Source of the DNA: Bacillota bacterium
GTDB lineage: Bacteria > Bacillota > Clostridia > Christensenellales > CAG-138
NCBI GenBank assembly: GCA_023416175.1
Contig: JAEZIE010000169.1
Span: forward strand, 1-6,534
Length of the DNA: 6,534 bases
Reading direction: 5' to 3'
The notes beneath the pieces are model-generated. The model searched no databases and had not been told where the DNA came from. It worked only from the letters and a program-made list of their open reading frames with translations. Shown piece after piece: positions 5,407 through 6,534 of the stretch. The position numbers were made by a program, and so were the translations under genes. Position 1 is the first letter of the stretch; every line of letters starts with the position of its first letter.

Positions 5407-5694
5407 GTGAACGCATACGAAGCACTTTACATCATCACGCCGGAGCTTGAGGCAGAGGTCATCAAAACCCTCATCCAGAAGTATTCCGACATCGTAACAT
5501 CCAACGGCGGTGAGGTTGCGAAGATTGACGAATGGGGTAAAACCCGTCTCGCATATCCGATCGATTACAAGACCGAAGGCTATTATGTATTGATGACGTT
5601 CAACAGTGCGCCGGAGTTCCCCAAAGAGCTCGAGCGTAACTTTAAGAACGACGAAAGTCTGCTTAGGTACATGGTTACCCGGAAAGAGGCGTAA
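5407..5694 (+). CDS. rpsF: 30S ribosomal protein S6
   Basis: S6 binds with S18 to the platform of the 30S subunit. The 95 residues match the family's usual length. Recognisable parts are the opening MNAYEALYIITPEL, the central WGKTRLAYPIDYKTEGYYVLMTF (43-65) with the classic W-G-x-x-x-LAYPI core, and the closing LLRYMVTRKE (85-94). The start is GTG 5407, 8 bases after a perfect AGGAGG (5393-5398). A GTG at 5398 lies within the SD itself, and the ATG at 5403 is out of frame. It is the first gene of the operon, 58 bases ahead of ssb, in the widespread rpsF-ssb-rpsR order. The gene is intact and nothing is odd apart from the GTG start. Confidence 0.97.
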   Translation: MNAYEALYIITPELEAEVIKTLIQKYSDIVTSNGGEVAKIDEWGKTRLAYPIDYKTEGYYVLMTFNSAPEFPKELERNFKNDESLLRYMVTRKEA

Positions 5695-5752
5695 CGATGT
5701 CGCTTTTGCATGTCTGTGCGCGGCACACGCTGCCTGAAAGGAAGGTTGAAGC

Positions 5753-6199
5753 ATGAACAAGATTTTTCTCATCGGCAACCTGACGAATGACCCGGAAACT
5801 CGCACCACACAATCAGGCGTTTCTGTATGCTCATTCAACATCGCAGTCAACCGCCGCTTCTCGCAGGCCGGCGGCGAGCGCCAGACGGATTTTTTCCGCA
5901 TCAACGCATGGCGGCAGCTGGGCGACAACTGCCAGCGCTTTTTGGCCAAGGGCCGTAAAGTGGCGGTGGTAGGCGAACTGCAGCCCCGTACCTACGAGGA
6001 CAAGAACGGCGCAACGCGCATGTCTCTTGACATTACGGCGGACGAGGTGGAATTCCTCACGCCCAAGAACGCGGAAGGCGGCGCCCCGTATTCCGGCGGC
6101 GCACCCGCCTACACATCGGGAAGCGGCCAGAAGAACGCTTCGCCGTTGCCGGACCTTGCAGGTTTTGAAAACATCAGCGAGGACGAGCTTCCTTTCTAA
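5753..6199 (+). CDS. ssb: Single-stranded DNA-binding protein SSB
   Basis: SSB coats single-stranded DNA during replication, repair and recombination and recruits partner enzymes through its acidic tail. The 148-residue protein has the OB fold at about 1-104 (MNKIFLIGNLTNDPETR, CSFNIAVNRRF, TDFFRINAWRQLGDNCQRFLAKGRKVAVVGEL), including W53 of the DNA-contacting core. A flexible Gly/Pro/Ala/Ser-rich linker (105-130) follows, and the C-terminal tip ISEDELPF is the conserved acidic partner-binding end. An SD-like AAAGGAAGG (5737-5745) lies 7 bases before the ATG. It is in the operon between S6 and S18, the normal chromosomal place, which argues for the housekeeping SSB and not a plasmid or phage copy. 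Confidence 0.97.
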   Translation: MNKIFLIGNLTNDPETRTTQSGVSVCSFNIAVNRRFSQAGGERQTDFFRINAWRQLGDNCQRFLAKGRKVAVVGELQPRTYEDKNGATRMSLDITADEVEFLTPKNAEGGAPYSGGAPAYTSGSGQKNASPLPDLAGFENISEDELPF

Positions 6200-6256
6200 T
6201 AAAAGGAGTACGTCCGGCGCCCTCACCCAAGGATTGAATGGATAGGAGGAATAACC

Positions 6257-6502
6257 ATGGAAGAACGCAAAATGCGTCCGCGCGGCGGGCGTAAGGGCAG
6301 GCGCAAGGTCTGCCAGTTCTGCGTGGATAAGATGGAGCATATCGACTATAAGGATACCGTACGCCTGCGCAAGTGCATCACTGAGCGCGGCAAGATCATG
6401 CCCCGCCGGATGTCCGGCGTGTGCGCAAAGCACCAGCGCGAGCTGGCGATCGCGATCAAGCGGGCCCGTGTCGTTGCCCTTCTTCCCTACGTATCGGACT
6501 AA
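6257..6502 (+). CDS. rpsR: 30S ribosomal protein S18, zinc-binding (C+) type
   Basis: S18 pairs with S6 on the 30S platform near 16S rRNA helix 23. The 81-residue protein has a basic N-terminus (RPRGGRKGRRK) and the family core DYKDTVRLRKCITERGKIMPRRMSGVCAKHQRELAIAIKRARVVALLPYV. Four cysteines, C19, C22, C40 and C56, form the zinc ribbon seen in C+ type S18; other bacteria carry cysteine-free forms. A perfect AGGAGG (6244-6249) lies 7 bases before the ATG at 6257; a second in-frame ATG at 6272 lacks one. It is 57 bases after ssb and last in the visible operon. The remaining bases after the stop are too few to show a terminator or a further gene such as rplI. Confidence 0.97.
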   Translation: MEERKMRPRGGRKGRRKVCQFCVDKMEHIDYKDTVRLRKCITERGKIMPRRMSGVCAKHQRELAIAIKRARVVALLPYVSD

Positions 6503-6534
6503 GACATTTAAAAACACCTTTTGGACGGTTAGCA

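Noticed and set aside
5204..5425. N-terminal extension of the MerR gene
   Set aside because: The MerR fold begins exactly at the GTG at 5203; the upstream part overlaps the rpsF promoter, leader and start.
5383..5949. 188-codon minus-strand frame across rpsF and ssb
   Set aside because: It covers two certain genes and a perfect SD on the other strand; no domain seen.
5831..6517. 228-codon open frame antisense to ssb and rpsR
   Set aside because: Both genes on the plus strand are certain; the antisense product is His/Ala/Leu-rich shadow translation with no family resemblance.
1..6534. Search for mobile elements, CRISPR arrays, tRNA and attachment sites
   Set aside because: No transposase, integrase, repeat array or tRNA-like fold was seen; gene starts, spacing and terminators look like ordinary chromosome.

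Overview
The window looks like ordinary chromosome from a meso-diaminopimelate (mDAP) type Gram-positive bacterium, most likely a member of the Clostridia (Bacillota). The reasons are strong purine-rich Shine-Dalgarno (SD) sites at almost every start, frequent GTG starts, long-stem U-tract terminators, an rpsF-ssb-rpsR operon, and a small corrinoid/Fe-S type protein of the sort common in anaerobes. The genus cannot be told from sequence alone. I see no mobile element, CRISPR array, tRNA or rRNA.

Layout, left to right. (1) 1-257, minus: the start of a DUF1801 protein cut by the window edge. (2) 524-1210, plus: a QueG-like 4Fe-4S protein, divergent from (1). (3) A bidirectional terminator, then 1266-2024, minus: a dapB homologue with an altered substrate-binding loop. 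(4) 2272-3264, minus: a membrane-anchored M14 zinc carboxypeptidase, with its own terminator downstream. (5) 3525-4790, plus: a secreted L,D-transpeptidase with three SH3b repeats, divergent from (4). (6) A terminator shared by the convergent genes, then 4856-5203, minus: a short MerR-type regulator. (7) 5407-6502, plus: rpsF-ssb-rpsR, behind a good extended -10 promoter and a leader hairpin that may be the S6:S18 autoregulatory site.

Genes 3-5 share a theme: DapB lies on the pathway that makes mDAP, M14 enzymes of this type cut next to mDAP in peptide stems, and L,D-transpeptidases join mDAP to mDAP. They are separate transcription units on two strands, so this is a thematic neighbourhood and not an operon. 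Genes 1 and 2 and the MerR gene have no visible link to it. The rpsF operon is a housekeeping unit: S6 and S18 bind together in the 30S platform, and SSB coats single-stranded DNA.

The most unusual spot is the 5' end of the M14 gene. A near-perfect SD and ATG lie in the same frame as the enzyme but hit an amber codon after six residues. A hairpin and a weaker GTG start follow. This could be a nonsense mutation, a leader peptide, or translational coupling. I found no convincing new multi-gene system; the rest is well explained by known families.
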